Positions 1 through 9,866 of a stretch of 64,000 nt of DNA are shown here, piece by piece. The stretch lies in the NCBI RefSeq assembly GCF_002999135.1, contig NZ_CP027229.1, positions 1,260,001 through 1,324,000 on the forward strand, given 5' to 3'. Origin of the DNA: Capnocytophaga sp. oral taxon 878. Lineage in GTDB: Bacteria > Bacteroidota > Bacteroidia > Flavobacteriales > Flavobacteriaceae. Made by a program: the position numbers and the translations under genes. Under the pieces are notes generated by a model. That model was given only the letters and a program-made list of their open reading frames with translations, did not search any database and was not told where the DNA came from. The stretch's first letter is position 1. Each line of letters starts with the position of its first letter.

Positions 1-124
1 GCCCCATTCGGAGATTTGCGTATCAATTCGTATGTGCCAATCCACGCAACTTTTCGCAGCTTATCACGTCCTTCTTCGCCTCTGAGAGCCTAGGCATCCC
101 CCATACGCCCTTACATAACTTTTC
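1..124 (-). rRNA. rrl: 23S ribosomal RNA, 5' end only (partial)
   Basis: The reverse strand contains the conserved start of bacterial 23S rRNA: a GGGGGATGCC block, then CAGAGGCGA and AAGGACGTG, ending in CCGAATGGGG at the window edge. The 5' end near 124 is placed by counting back from the conserved GGATG as in E. coli and is approximate. The rest of the gene lies outside the window. It is the last visible gene of the rRNA operon that starts near 2218. Confidence 0.93.
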
Positions 125-264
125 GCGCTTGTAGTTCCTATTGATTCTCTCAATAGAATACCTCGTTCTCTTTGATTCTTTTTAATATTTTTTCGTTAGA
201 TGATCAATAATCCTTTATTGATCTCTTATGCTCTTTATCCCAATATGTCAATGTACTGTTGTTG

Positions 265-338
265 TGGAGAATAAGGGATTCGAACCCTTGACCCCCTGCG
301 TGCAAGGCAGGTGCTCTAGCCAGCTGAGCTAATTCCCC
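265..338 (-). tRNA. tRNA-Ala (TGC)
   Basis: The reverse strand folds as a standard tRNA. The 7-bp acceptor stem GGGGAAT/ATTCTCC is followed by discriminator A, the anticodon is TGC between CTT and ACG, and the T loop is GGTTCGAATCC. The CCA end is not encoded. It lies in the 16S-23S spacer, as usual for tRNA-Ala. Confidence 0.97.
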
Positions 339-375
339 GCATCAGCTTCCAGAATTTCCTTTTCAGCTCTTATTG

Positions 376-449
376 TAGTCCCAGGCAGACTCGAACTGCC
401 GACCTCTACATTATCAGTGTAGCGCTCTAACCAGCTGAGCTATGAGACT
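376..449 (-). tRNA. tRNA-Ile (GAT)
   Basis: The reverse strand has the acceptor stem AGTCTCA/TGGGACT, D-loop AGCTCAGCTGGTTAGAGC, anticodon GAT, and T loop AGTTCGAGTCT. The CCA end is not encoded. It is the 16S-proximal tRNA of the spacer, giving the common order 16S-Ile-Ala-23S. Confidence 0.97.
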
Positions 450-556
450 GCTTATTCAATTAGCAAATTTGTAAATTCACAAATTTGCAAATCTTATTTT
501 GTCATACAGCAAGATTTAAAGAAGAGATAACCTTCTTTCCATAACATCGGTTTCTC

Positions 557-2071
<1,515 letters not shown>

Positions 2072-2224
2072 TAAAATCTTTAATGTTTTAAACCGACTCG
2101 TAAGTTATTGACTTCAGGTTTCACTCAATTCTTTAAATCTTTGTTTTGTGCTGTACAACATTATGTCAATGTACGTGTTGTTTTCTTACGCTTACAAGAC
2201 TAATTTTCGTCTCATTTGCGGGTG

Positions 2225-2254
2225 CAAAGGTACGGCGTTTTTTTAATTCTCCAA
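2225..2254 (-). promoter_or_regulatory. rRNA operon promoter (Bacteroidota type)
   Basis: On the minus strand there is TTG (2254-2252), exactly 19 bases, then TACCTTTG (2232-2225). This matches the Bacteroidota sigma-A consensus TTG-N19-TAnnTTTG perfectly. Transcription should start near 2218, leaving a leader of about 145 nt before 16S. Confidence 0.88.
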
Positions 2255-2340
2255 ATTTTTTCAAGACTTTTTTTGAAGTTTTTTTGAGTTTATTTGTTAA
2301 ATGGTTGATTGTCAGTTATGTGAGAAGTGAAGTTTTTTTT

Positions 2341-2470
2341 TGATGAAAAAAGGATGAAAGGGAGAAAAGGGGGGAATATGGGGGGATGGGTGGGGGAAAA
2401 TGTAGGGATGTGGGGGAAGGGGGTGTGGAATTATAATAATATATAGGTAAGGGGGTGGGGTGTTTTTTAT
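2341..2470. other. G-rich intergenic tract, quadruplex-capable
   Basis: The plus strand has G runs at 2369-2374, 2380-2385, 2388-2390, 2392-2396, 2405-2407, 2412-2416 and 2419-2423, separated by 1-8 bases. This satisfies the usual four-run G-quadruplex pattern. It sits between the rRNA promoter and a dispersed repeat. No gene is visible from 2255 to 2675. Confidence 0.6.
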
Positions 2471-2518
2471 TTATCCTTCGTTTAGAGTTCGTTTATCCTT
2501 CGTTATTAGTTCGTTCAG
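2471..2518 (+). repeat. Dispersed 48-bp intergenic repeat, copy 1
   Basis: The copy is built of 11-12 bp units of the type TTATCCTTCGT with one variant unit (AGAGTTCGT), ending in TTCGTTCAG. Related copies lie at 9572, 27666, 33056, 44506 and 59851. It is always intergenic in this window. Confidence 0.8.
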
Positions 2519-2761
2519 GTTGGGGGGCGCTTTTAAGATAGTTCTAATATAAAAAAATCCTACTTGAGAGATAGTTGGATTTTTAGCGTATGTACTTTTT
2601 GACATATAGGGCTTTTTCTTGGTAATGACAAGTTCCTGGCTTAGGAGAAAATATATTTTCGTGCTAATTAAGGTATTATTTATCAAAGGGTATTTGGGCT
2701 AATTCTGCTTTATCAAATTGATTTAACACATTAAATATATGAAGGTTATTGATTGGATATT

Positions 2762-3208
2762 TTAAGAAAATAATAGTTTGTTAAGTACATTTTCGATTGC
2801 TTTGTAACCATAAATGCCATATAGATAGTATGTTTTGGCTTCTTCTTCGGATATTATTTTTCGGGTGAAATTTTTAATATCATTATCATACATAGCTGCG
2901 TAGTAAACAGAGGTATTTATAGGGTCTTGCTGTCGTAAGATTGGCACTTGCCATTCATTTCTATCCCATTGAGGAAGCTGTCCTAATAGTTGCCAATTTC
3001 CATTTTTTAGTCCTAAACGCCCTCCAAAGAGAGCTATGAGAATTACTTCAGAGGGTTGCCATTGTTCTATCGTTGGTAGTTCAGTATAACGCTCTTTAAA
3101 AAAATAGCCTAATGATATACTCCCGTTTTGCCTTATTACTAAGGAGGTTACAAATGTATTATCCTGTAAAGGAACTGCTATGATATGCCCTTCAAGTTTT
3201 CGTTTCAT
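2762..3208 (-). CDS. Imm26-like immunity protein
   Basis: This 148-residue cytoplasmic protein has no signal peptide or membrane segment. It resembles the Imm26 immunity family of polymorphic toxin systems: an N-terminal GHIIAVPL strand, then a central GNWQLLGQLPQW motif at about residues 70-82, followed by VPILRQ. In that family such proteins neutralise a cognate nuclease-type toxin, but no toxin is present here. It is the last gene of a minus-strand row starting at 6940. After its stop, the neighbouring frame stays open to 2676 and reads like protein (28 codons), so the native C-terminus may be frameshifted. The family call comes from remembered patterns. Confidence 0.6.
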   Translation of the reverse strand: MKRKLEGHIIAVPLQDNTFVTSLVIRQNGSISLGYFFKERYTELPTIEQWQPSEVILIALFGGRLGLKNGNWQLLGQLPQWDRNEWQVPILRQQDPINTSVYYAAMYDNDIKNFTRKIISEEEAKTYYLYGIYGYKAIENVLNKLLFS

Positions 3209-3327
3209 GTGTTGTTTTATATTTGTATAATGAATTAGAATTAGGTTTAATTGTCTTAGTATCGCTTATTTTATTAGATTAAGCTTTTAAATAGTTGGTG
3301 AAATTTTTATTACATTTTGGAATTTTA

Positions 3328-3648
3328 TTATTGGAATTCAAATATCAATCTGTTTTTAGGGTGTTGTTTTTCCCACCATATTTTCCACTCTTGCAAGTCG
3401 TTAATAATTTCATTGTAGATAGGTTGTTTTTTTAGAGCTCCGCTACGAAGAAAGAGCATTTTAATTTTGCGGTACCCTAACCAAGATGAAAAAATATACC
3501 AATGCGTATCATTGATATTTTCTTCATAGTTTGTATGAATAAAAAAGGCTTCATTAAGAGCTTTGATAAAGCCTTTATAAGTTCTGCAATTAGTAGCTTC
3601 TATAAATGCTACATATTCTTTTTCTTCTTCAAAAAGGGATTGTTCCAT
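3328..3648 (-). CDS. Barstar-like small protein, 5' end uncertain
   Basis: The 106 residues have a barstar-like pattern: a short strand, a helix FIKALNEAFF (about 28-37), a loop NYEENINDTHWYIFSSW where barstars carry the RNase-contacting segment, then a strand and a terminal helix rich in Trp and Lys. Barstars inhibit barnase-type ribonucleases. The same frame is open for about 34 codons upstream of the ATG, up to the end of the HEAT gene, but holds no ATG, GTG or TTG start. The gene may therefore have lost its 5' end. The fold assignment is tentative. Confidence 0.45.
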   Translation of the reverse strand: MEQSLFEEEKEYVAFIEATNCRTYKGFIKALNEAFFIHTNYEENINDTHWYIFSSWLGYRKIKMLFLRSGALKKQPIYNEIINDLQEWKIWWEKQHPKNRLIFEFQ

Positions 3649-3754
3649 TATTTTTGAGGTATTGTTGTGGTAGAAGAAGCTGTTATTATCTTTGTTAGAA
3701 ATAGGAAAGAAATCAATATTATCAGCAAGAGTGAGCCTAAATTCTGCTTTTCTA

Positions 3755-5227
3755 CTAATTGAGTAATTGGCTTATTTCTTTAAAGTACGCTACATGTTTC
3801 AGGGCATAAAGTTTTTCAAATTTAAGAGCGTACTCTTTCGGAAAACATTGCCAAAAGGTTTTGGCTTGCATTACGTTCATATAATCATAGTGAGAGGGCT
3901 GCTTCATCGAGGCTAAAGACTCATATATTATCTCAAACCTTTGGGGTATATTACGTTTCATTATAAGCTGATACAACCACGATGTATCATTCAGCGAAGC
4001 TTGGGGCAATAGTTGGAGTATAAGTTGGTTTAATGATTCGCTATCTGGCAAAAGTACATCTAAAACTACTAAGGCTTTGAACTCATAATCTTCTGTTTTG
4101 GGACTATTTTGCAAAAACTGTAACAATATAGTTGCCCAACGTGGATCAGTAAAAGATTCTTTCACCTCGAACTTCAGAGGCGTATAGTAACCTGCATTGT
4201 ATTGGTAGCCCGAAAAAGTCTCAATAATATTCTGTGATAACAAATCAAAATAAGGGGCAAAAATATCGTATAACTTTTCTTTAGAATATATTGTTATAGC
4301 TTCATAAAAATAGTCTGTTGCCAATATTCGCACCCATTGTGTTTTTGGAAGTACCGCTAAGTGTTTTTCATAAAAAGCTATTCTTTTATTAAAAGAAAAA
4401 GATCTAAGTATTTCTACCACAGTAGGCATTAAGTGATAGGGTACAGTATCATACTTTTCTGCAATTGCGTGGTACTCATCATTGTATAAGAGCTTTTCCA
4501 AAAAATCATATACTTCTTTTTGATCTTTATGCTGAAGTATATGTAATTCTATCTCAAAAAGATTATAAGCAGCTTTTACACTACTCTCATTGCTTTTATC
4601 CATAGCAAGCAGCAATTCAAAATGTTGCTCTAGCACCTCTAAAAACTTGAGATAATAAGTAGGAAGTGCTACTTTGGAGAGTGCTTCAACAAGCATCTGA
4701 GTATTAGTACGGGTAAGTTTCCCTTTATAAGTAGATAGTAGGGCTTCCAAAGCCTGTGGCGTAGCTATTGCTGCCAAACCTTTATAGGCTGCTCCTCTCA
4801 CCAATCGGTTATTATCAGTACTGAGGGCTATGAGTTTCTTTTCATTATCAAGAGTTTTAGTGTCCGCTAATATTGCTACAGCTTCTACTTGCAAAGAAGG
4901 AAGGTTTTGTGATAAAACCCGATTAGCTAAGTCTTCTATATCATTATATTTCAATTTTCGCAATAAGCGCAATCGCCTCCTATTATCGTAAGTATCAGCA
5001 AAGGTAAAGGTATCACACAGATAGGGCAACATTGGTTTGCCTATTTTTGGTATAACTACCTCTTCTATATAATTAGCTAGTTCATTATACTGGCTACCTA
5101 CCAAAGCCTCAGCAAGATATTTATGAGTGTCAGAATTTGCAAACTCACCATCATTAAAGGCTTGTACTACCTCCTCCAATCGTCCTTTCTTATTCTTAAT
5201 AAGAGCTTCAATAACAGATTCTAACAT
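3755..5227 (-). CDS. HEAT-repeat-like protein
   Basis: The 490-residue protein is soluble and almost entirely helical. Residues 90-180 contain helix pairs with the HEAT signature of small residues and a conserved Asp/Arg (VEAVAILADTKTL, LVRGAAYKGLAAIATPQAL), repeating about every 35 residues. It has no signal peptide, membrane segment or catalytic motif. It lies 18 bp downstream of the secreted-protein gene at 5246 and ends 106 bp before the barstar-like gene. HEAT proteins are scaffolds or interaction modules, and some occur in immunity gene rows. That role here is inferred only from neighbours. Confidence 0.6.
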   Translation of the reverse strand: MLESVIEALIKNKKGRLEEVVQAFNDGEFANSDTHKYLAEALVGSQYNELANYIEEVVIPKIGKPMLPYLCDTFTFADTYDNRRRLRLLRKLKYNDIEDLANRVLSQNLPSLQVEAVAILADTKTLDNEKKLIALSTDNNRLVRGAAYKGLAAIATPQALEALLSTYKGKLTRTNTQMLVEALSKVALPTYYLKFLEVLEQHFELLLAMDKSNESSVKAAYNLFEIELHILQHKDQKEVYDFLEKLLYNDEYHAIAEKYDTVPYHLMPTVVEILRSFSFNKRIAFYEKHLAVLPKTQWVRILATDYFYEAITIYSKEKLYDIFAPYFDLLSQNIIETFSGYQYNAGYYTPLKFEVKESFTDPRWATILLQFLQNSPKTEDYEFKALVVLDVLLPDSESLNQLILQLLPQASLNDTSWLYQLIMKRNIPQRFEIIYESLASMKQPSHYDYMNVMQAKTFWQCFPKEYALKFEKLYALKHVAYFKEISQLLN

Positions 5228-5245
5228 ATTTATAAGGAGCTTTAA

Positions 5246-6268
5246 TTATCTTGTACCACAGTTAAACTCTCTCAATGCCGATTTAGGTATATCCTTCCCT
5301 GTACTATCGTAATATTTTATTCCTTGTTCATTCTCTACTTCCACTGCCAAATTAACAAAACGAGCACTTTTCACCTTTCCACAATTCAGTTTCTGAAAGA
5401 ATTGGTTATAAATACTTACTTCCTCTTTATTTTTAGTAATGATAAAAATATGATTTCTAGTAATACTATCATAGGTTCCCGGTAAGGCTTTATTCTTAAA
5501 AATGTCTAAGATTTCATATTTCTTACCCTTAGGAAATACTTCAAAATAATCATCAAAATCACGAGAACTATAGCGGTAGTTTTTAAGATTATAAGTTTCT
5601 GATGTAACCTTTCTAAAGGTATATCTAGCCTCATCTAGCAAAACTACTTTTTCTCCCATAGGGATAAATATCTTCTCCAAATCCCCATTCTCTTTAATAA
5701 ACAGATATATTTGTTTATGATCTTTTAGTTTTAACACCAAAATAGCGTATTGTTCTTCATCAAAAGTAAGCCAACAAGGTGTATCTTCAGGGGTATCAAT
5801 AATATGCTCTCCAAAACCATAAGTAGGTATCTTATTAGCTATACGTGCCACTACTGCGCTATGATTATTTACCATCTCACAAATAATATGCCCTTTTTCT
5901 TCCTCCTCTGATGATATAGGAGTTTCACACCAATAAGTTTGCCCTACAAAATCCCGAAATGAAGTTTTACTTATATCTTTAGTAAATATCATTTCAGTAT
6001 TGTCTTCTAAAATCTCTTCTTCTGAATATTCATCATCATCTTCCAACCAATATGGAGATAAAAAATTGAAAAACGTATCTTTTATAGGTTTTTCATCATC
6101 AAAATACAAGTCTAAGCTCCGGTAATTCCCATTCTTCAGCTTATGGTAAAATGTATAATTACCACTATCGTCATAAGCAATAGCATCTACCTTACCTGCA
6201 TTAAAACTTTCTTGTGCGCAAAGCACTGTAGTAATATGCAATAGCAAAATAAATAATAATCTTTTCAT
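5246..6268 (-). CDS. Secreted protein of unknown function
   Basis: I place the start at the ATG at 6268 because it begins a clear signal peptide (MKRLLFILLLHITTVLCAQ, cut after CA). The frame is open 33 bases further up from an earlier ATG, but that would bury the signal. The mature part has about 320 residues, is acidic and rich in Asp, Glu, Tyr and Lys, with short strand repeats such as YDDSGNYTFYHKLKNGNYRS and, near the end, GIKYYDSTGKDIPKS. These resemble WG-type repeats of Bacteroidota envelope proteins. The family is not recognised with certainty. Confidence 0.6.
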   Translation of the reverse strand: MKRLLFILLLHITTVLCAQESFNAGKVDAIAYDDSGNYTFYHKLKNGNYRSLDLYFDDEKPIKDTFFNFLSPYWLEDDDEYSEEEILEDNTEMIFTKDISKTSFRDFVGQTYWCETPISSEEEEKGHIICEMVNNHSAVVARIANKIPTYGFGEHIIDTPEDTPCWLTFDEEQYAILVLKLKDHKQIYLFIKENGDLEKIFIPMGEKVVLLDEARYTFRKVTSETYNLKNYRYSSRDFDDYFEVFPKGKKYEILDIFKNKALPGTYDSITRNHIFIITKNKEEVSIYNQFFQKLNCGKVKSARFVNLAVEVENEQGIKYYDSTGKDIPKSALREFNCGTR

Positions 6269-6340
6269 AGCTTCTATATATAAAAACAATAGCTTTGCCA
6301 AAGTTTTTAATTTACTCTAACAAAGCTCTGTGTATGAATA

Positions 6341-6940
6341 CTAATCTCCGTCCCAATACTCCACAAACTCTTTAACAAGTTTTGTAGGATTTGCTTTCTT
6401 AGTCCAAGCTATGGGCAGATCTTCAAGATCTTTCTGGTACAAAAGCACTGGGATATTCCTATCAAAATGCTGCTCTAAAATCCCTTCATCAAAAAGACGC
6501 TTAGTAAGTGCTATAACTTCTTTTACAAATTCCTTATCAAACTTATCTCCCTTTTTAAGAAGTTTTTCATAAAGATCTTCATCTTCCTCTATCGCACGGT
6601 CATTCTCCTCGTCCGAGTAGTAATAAGGACTTTTAGCAAACCATTTCTTCAGATGAGTATCTTTCTTGCCTCCTATGGTTTCCATATCGTGCTGCAGCCA
6701 ATAATCAAAATGCCACTTAGCCTCTTCTGCGGTATCTGCATTATAAGACTCTTCTTTTGCGTTTGAAAGGGTATTGTAATTCAATGTAACTTTAGGAAAT
6801 CGCAAATCATCGTTATCGCAAGAGTAGCATAACGATAGTGCGTATACGTCTTTTTTATCCTCTTCATTCACAATCTCTTGAATTGCATTTTTCAGCTTCT
6901 CATAACTCTTCTCAGTAAAATTCTTTCTTTCCTTTTCCAC
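6341..6940 (-). CDS. DUF4303-like protein, probable immunity type
   Basis: The 199 residues resemble DUF4303: an N-terminal helix, then DVYALSLCYSCDNDDLRFP (about 31-49) followed by an NT motif, then a W-rich stretch (AKWHFDYWLQHD) and a C-terminal LVKEFVEYWDGD. DUF4303 proteins are frequent beside polymorphic toxins, where they are thought to give immunity. It is the first gene of the minus-strand row 6940-2762 and follows a promoter-like site at 6984-7013. No catalytic residues are evident. The assignment is from pattern memory. Confidence 0.5.
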   Translation of the reverse strand: MEKERKNFTEKSYEKLKNAIQEIVNEEDKKDVYALSLCYSCDNDDLRFPKVTLNYNTLSNAKEESYNADTAEEAKWHFDYWLQHDMETIGGKKDTHLKKWFAKSPYYYSDEENDRAIEEDEDLYEKLLKKGDKFDKEFVKEVIALTKRLFDEGILEQHFDRNIPVLLYQKDLEDLPIAWTKKANPTKLVKEFVEYWDGD

Positions 6941-6983
6941 TATTGAAATTGTTGTTTAGTTCTTGTGTTTTTTTAAATGTGTG

Positions 6984-7013
6984 CAAAAGTACAGCTTTTA
7001 TTTTAGATAGCGA
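6984..7013 (-). promoter_or_regulatory. Probable promoter of the immunity-like gene row
   Basis: The minus strand has TACTTTTG (6991-6984) with TCG instead of TTG exactly 19 bases upstream. The -7 element is good and the -33 element is two of three. Its position 44 bp before the ATG at 6940 fits. Confidence 0.55.
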
Positions 7014-7082
7014 AATTTTTCAGCTTATTTTTTTAGTACGCCAATTCCTTTATCTGTGCCTTTTACCATTATATTATTAGGA

Positions 7083-7454
7083 TTAAATTACTATCTTATA
7101 GGTGTTTGTAAGCTTTAAGGCTACCGTATCTCCCATATTAGTTATACTTTTCACTATTACCTCATCCCCTTCACTTATTATATGCAGACTAATTTGTAAC
7201 TCAGGATTTATTTTCGGGTTTATAAGTGCCATAAATTTCACATTCACCGTCTTTGCCAAAAACAAGCTCTTCCCAGTAATCTCTTCTGTAATATTCTTAA
7301 TAATCTGCATCATACACACCCCTGGTGTTATCGGATTATCAGGAAAATGCCCCTCAAAAATAGAGTGCTCTGCATTCAGGGTTATTCTACAAAGGTAGTG
7401 CTCTGCATCTTGCTGCTCCAAAGAGTCCAGTCTATAAAAATCTTTTAATATCAT
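7083..7454 (-). CDS. Hotdog-fold FabZ-like dehydratase, pigment type
   Basis: The 123-residue protein has one hotdog domain. The motif GHFPDNPITPG (about 35-45) carries the FabZ catalytic His36. The Glu that completes the FabZ active site fourteen residues later is Gln50 here, so activity is uncertain. FabZ-type enzymes dehydrate 3-hydroxyacyl-ACP. It is the last gene of a minus-strand set with a lipoprotein, a LolA-like protein and a polysaccharide deacetylase-like protein. That combination is known from flexirubin and aryl-polyene pigment loci of Flavobacteriia. The pathway is inferred from this context. Confidence 0.75.
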   Translation of the reverse strand: MILKDFYRLDSLEQQDAEHYLCRITLNAEHSIFEGHFPDNPITPGVCMMQIIKNITEEITGKSLFLAKTVNVKFMALINPKINPELQISLHIISEGDEVIVKSITNMGDTVALKLTNTYKIVI

Positions 7455-7500
7455 CGCTATTAACTATTAACCATTAGTTATCTACTGTAAAGTTTACCTC

Positions 7501-8091
7501 TCAAATAGCTTCCAAATCTATCTTAATATCCAGAGTATGGTGCGTTATTGCTATATATTTCTTATCATAACCAAAAGTGGTATACAGTTGCTTCCCTTGC
7601 GTATTTAGCTGTCTTTTTAGTTCCTTCTCTCCCGAAAAAAATAAGTAAACCATATCATTCTTATCTGTACATTCCCACACTCGTTCCTCTCCTTTGGCAT
7701 ACTCTTTAATCACCGCAAAATGGGTTATCAATAGCTTCTCAAAGTCTGCCGTAAGGGTACGGATAATAATCTTTTTATTTAGGTCGGGCATAGCGTAATG
7801 TACTTTAATACCATTACTATTCTTTTCAAAATCAAAAAGAGTATTACCAAAATCTGTTGTCAAAGCCACTCGCCAGCTATTCCTATCCATTATTTTAGCT
7901 GCCAAAAGCCCCCCAAATGTATGCCCATAAGCAGCAATAGTAGTGCGGTAAAGGTACTCCTCCCCTACCCTCACATAACTATTCTCATAAGTCTCTTGCC
8001 TCTCTCTCGTTACCTTATATTCCTCCGGAAGTTTATATGATGAACATCCCACAAGTAACAGTAGCCAACTACATTTTAAAATGTGCTTCAT
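7501..8091 (-). CDS. Lipoprotein of the pigment-like cluster
   Basis: The 196 residues start with MKHILKCSWLLLLVGCSSY, a clear lipoprotein signal with the modified Cys in LVGC. The mature part is a mixed strand protein without a recognised catalytic motif. Its start overlaps the end of the LolA-like gene by 23 bp, which implies translational coupling. Lipoproteins next to LolA-like carriers are usual in aryl-polyene loci, where they may help place the pigment lipid in the outer membrane. That role is inferred. Confidence 0.65.
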   Translation of the reverse strand: MKHILKCSWLLLLVGCSSYKLPEEYKVTRERQETYENSYVRVGEEYLYRTTIAAYGHTFGGLLAAKIMDRNSWRVALTTDFGNTLFDFEKNSNGIKVHYAMPDLNKKIIIRTLTADFEKLLITHFAVIKEYAKGEERVWECTDKNDMVYLFFSGEKELKRQLNTQGKQLYTTFGYDKKYIAITHHTLDIKIDLEAI

Positions 8092-8683
8092 CTATTGGGC
8101 TATTTAGTTTTTTATTGCTGAATAGTATTTCGGTGTAATCACTTGTCGGTTCTATAAGTTTCACCCTCTCTACCACATAATCATTCCCAAAGTAAAGATA
8201 TATTTCACTCACGTATTTCAGTAGCGTTTTATCTGTTGGCAGTAATCGCACTTGGGTTACCCCTTGTGCCTTGCTAAAGCTCATCTTAAAATCCTTTTCA
8301 GCAAACATATCTCCACTAATCGTACTCACTATCAGGTTGTTTATCTTTTTAAACACCTTGTTATCGGCTTTCATCTCCGATACTTTTCCTCCATCATTAA
8401 CTTTGATATTGTTTTTCTGAAAGATGATACGGTACTGGTAAGGCTTCGTATACTGCCAGTTTAGGCGGTCGGGCTTCGCAAAAGCCATCTTCCCAAAAGT
8501 CTCAATATCCTTACTCATAAAGTCCAAATGCTTTTTCTGTACAAAGTCTGCTTGCATCGTTTCTATAGCCTTGTTTTTGGCTATGGCTTGTGCCTTAAAG
8601 TCGCGTATTTGGGCTTCTGTAAGCACTTGTGCAGCTCCCATCAAGGGTAGGCACAGGCTAATATATAATATAATTCTTCTCAT
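8069..8683 (-). CDS. LolA-like outer-membrane lipoprotein carrier
   Basis: The 204 residues begin with a signal peptide (MRRIILYISLCLPLMGAAQ) and then show LolA-family features: an early helix, METMQADFVQKKHLDFMSKDI-type segment at about 42-60 where LolA has its first strands, the GKMAFAKPDRLNWQYTKPY motif (about 64-82), and a late IYLYFGNDYVVERVKL segment. LolA carries lipids or lipoproteins across the periplasm. Its start overlaps the deacetylase gene by 4 bp. Because of its company I think it serves the pigment pathway rather than being the housekeeping LolA. Confidence 0.72.
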   Translation of the reverse strand: MRRIILYISLCLPLMGAAQVLTEAQIRDFKAQAIAKNKAIETMQADFVQKKHLDFMSKDIETFGKMAFAKPDRLNWQYTKPYQYRIIFQKNNIKVNDGGKVSEMKADNKVFKKINNLIVSTISGDMFAEKDFKMSFSKAQGVTQVRLLPTDKTLLKYVSEIYLYFGNDYVVERVKLIEPTSDYTEILFSNKKLNSPIDEAHFKM

Positions 8684-9336
8684 TCCAAATCGTTTGTAAC
8701 AGTGTAATTATTATCTTTCAGGTATTGCAATAAGCGTTCCAAAACTTTAAGTGTATGCCCCAGTCGGTCGTGCATTAGTATGATATTGCCGTTACTTAGT
8801 TTGCCCACTATACGCCTATAAAGCCGCTCCTCATCTTTAATAACCGTATCCAATGATCTTATATCCCAACCTATTGCCTTCTTCCCCGTGAGCGCAATAG
8901 CACCTGCCACCGGCGGACTTGTAATACCAAAGGGCGGACGAAAAAGCTCCGTTACCACTCCTACCTTCTTCAGTGCCTCATCCGTATCCCGAATCTCTTC
9001 CGCTAACGCCTGCTTCTTAAAAATATTCTTAGGCTTATGGGTAAAGGTGTGGTTCCCTACCACGTGCCCTTCTGCCACCATACGTCTCACTACCTCAGGA
9101 TATTTTTCCACCTGCTCGCCTATACAGAAAAACACAGCCTTTACCTTATACTTTTCTAACAAATCCAAAAAAGCAGACGTATACTCCGATGGCCCATCGT
9201 CAAAAGTCAAAACAACCTTTTTAGCTGGCCTATTCTTTAAGTGCCATTGGGTCGGAGTAAAAAATGAGAGCCTAATATCAAACACACCCCACGAAACAAA
9301 CCCCAAAAGCAAAACTATCAATACCAAAAACACCAT
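8680..9336 (-). CDS. Membrane-anchored polysaccharide deacetylase-like protein
   Basis: The 218 residues have an N-terminal membrane segment (about 2-19) and then a NodB-homology domain. Motif 1 is TFDDGPS with Asp46 and Asp47, motif 2 is NHTFTH with His96 and His100 as metal ligands, motif 3 is RPPFG, and the late motif is LMHD. All zinc ligands are present, so it is likely an active carbohydrate esterase family 4 enzyme facing the periplasm. It is the first gene of the four-gene set and follows a perfect promoter. Confidence 0.85.
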   Translation of the reverse strand: MVFLVLIVLLLGFVSWGVFDIRLSFFTPTQWHLKNRPAKKVVLTFDDGPSEYTSAFLDLLEKYKVKAVFFCIGEQVEKYPEVVRRMVAEGHVVGNHTFTHKPKNIFKKQALAEEIRDTDEALKKVGVVTELFRPPFGITSPPVAGAIALTGKKAIGWDIRSLDTVIKDEERLYRRIVGKLSNGNIILMHDRLGHTLKVLERLLQYLKDNNYTVTNDLE

Positions 9337-9361
9337 AGTTCATCGTACTAATTACACGCCG

Positions 9362-9391
9362 CAAAGGTACAAATAATTACCAAAATAACAA
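9362..9391 (-). promoter_or_regulatory. Promoter of the pigment-like operon
   Basis: The minus strand has TTG (9391-9389), 19 bases, then TACCTTTG (9369-9362), a perfect match to the Bacteroidota consensus. The start point should be near 9355, about 19 nt before the ATG at 9336. Confidence 0.88.
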
Positions 9392-9742
9392 GAAACTCCC
9401 TTCCTCTACCCCTCCCTCTCCTCCCTATTTTTCACTTTTCACCTCTTTTCTCTTATTTTATTACCAATTCTTCAAAAAATCCCTTCCCACTACCTCCCAA
9501 CTCCTTTCTCCTGATAATCAGCACATTTCACCCCCTACCATACCCCAAGCACCATATAGCTACCCCTTAGGTTGAACGAACCTATAACGAAGGATAAACG
9601 AACTATAAACGAAGGATAGCCGTTACTTCCCTGATTATCAAACCTTCTCCCTCCACTCTCTATCTTTGCATTATTCGCAACAAAATCCCCCAAACACTGC
9701 ATTTTTCTCATTGCCTCCCACCTCCTTTCTCACAAAAAAATT
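9392..9742. other. Gene-free pyrimidine-rich spacer
   Basis: This stretch is strongly C/T-rich on the plus strand (long CCCTCC and CTCCT runs) and holds dispersed repeat copy 2. I see no gene in it. It separates the pigment-like operon from the accessory island. Confidence 0.6.
9572..9619 (-). repeat. Dispersed 48-bp intergenic repeat, copy 2
   Basis: This is an inverted copy: it starts TTGAACGAAC and runs through ACGAAGGATAAACGAAC to GAAGGATAG. On the minus strand the unit order matches copies 1, 3 and 5. Confidence 0.8.
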
Positions 9743-9772
9743 TTGCTCAATCAAAAAATAATCGTATCTTCG
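9743..9772 (+). promoter_or_regulatory. Promoter of the DUF2931-like gene
   Basis: TTG (9743-9745), 19 bases, then TATCTTCG (9765-9772). Spacing is perfect and the -7 element has one mismatch. It lies about 95 bp before the chosen start at 9867. Confidence 0.7.
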
Positions 9773-9866
9773 CCGATATTATTTCCTTTAATCCCAATAC
9801 AAAATCTACCAATGATGTAATATATGATAATACTCCTTGAAAATAAACACTTATCAGATGATTAAT

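Noticed and set aside
2471..2686. A 71-codon minus-strand frame
   Set aside because: Its end is made of the dispersed repeat, its body has no domain, and it overlaps a better frame that continues the Imm26-like gene.
9392..9571. Pyrimidine-rich tract considered as a gene or regulatory RNA
   Set aside because: No consistent frame or stable hairpin is visible. I kept it only as spacer.
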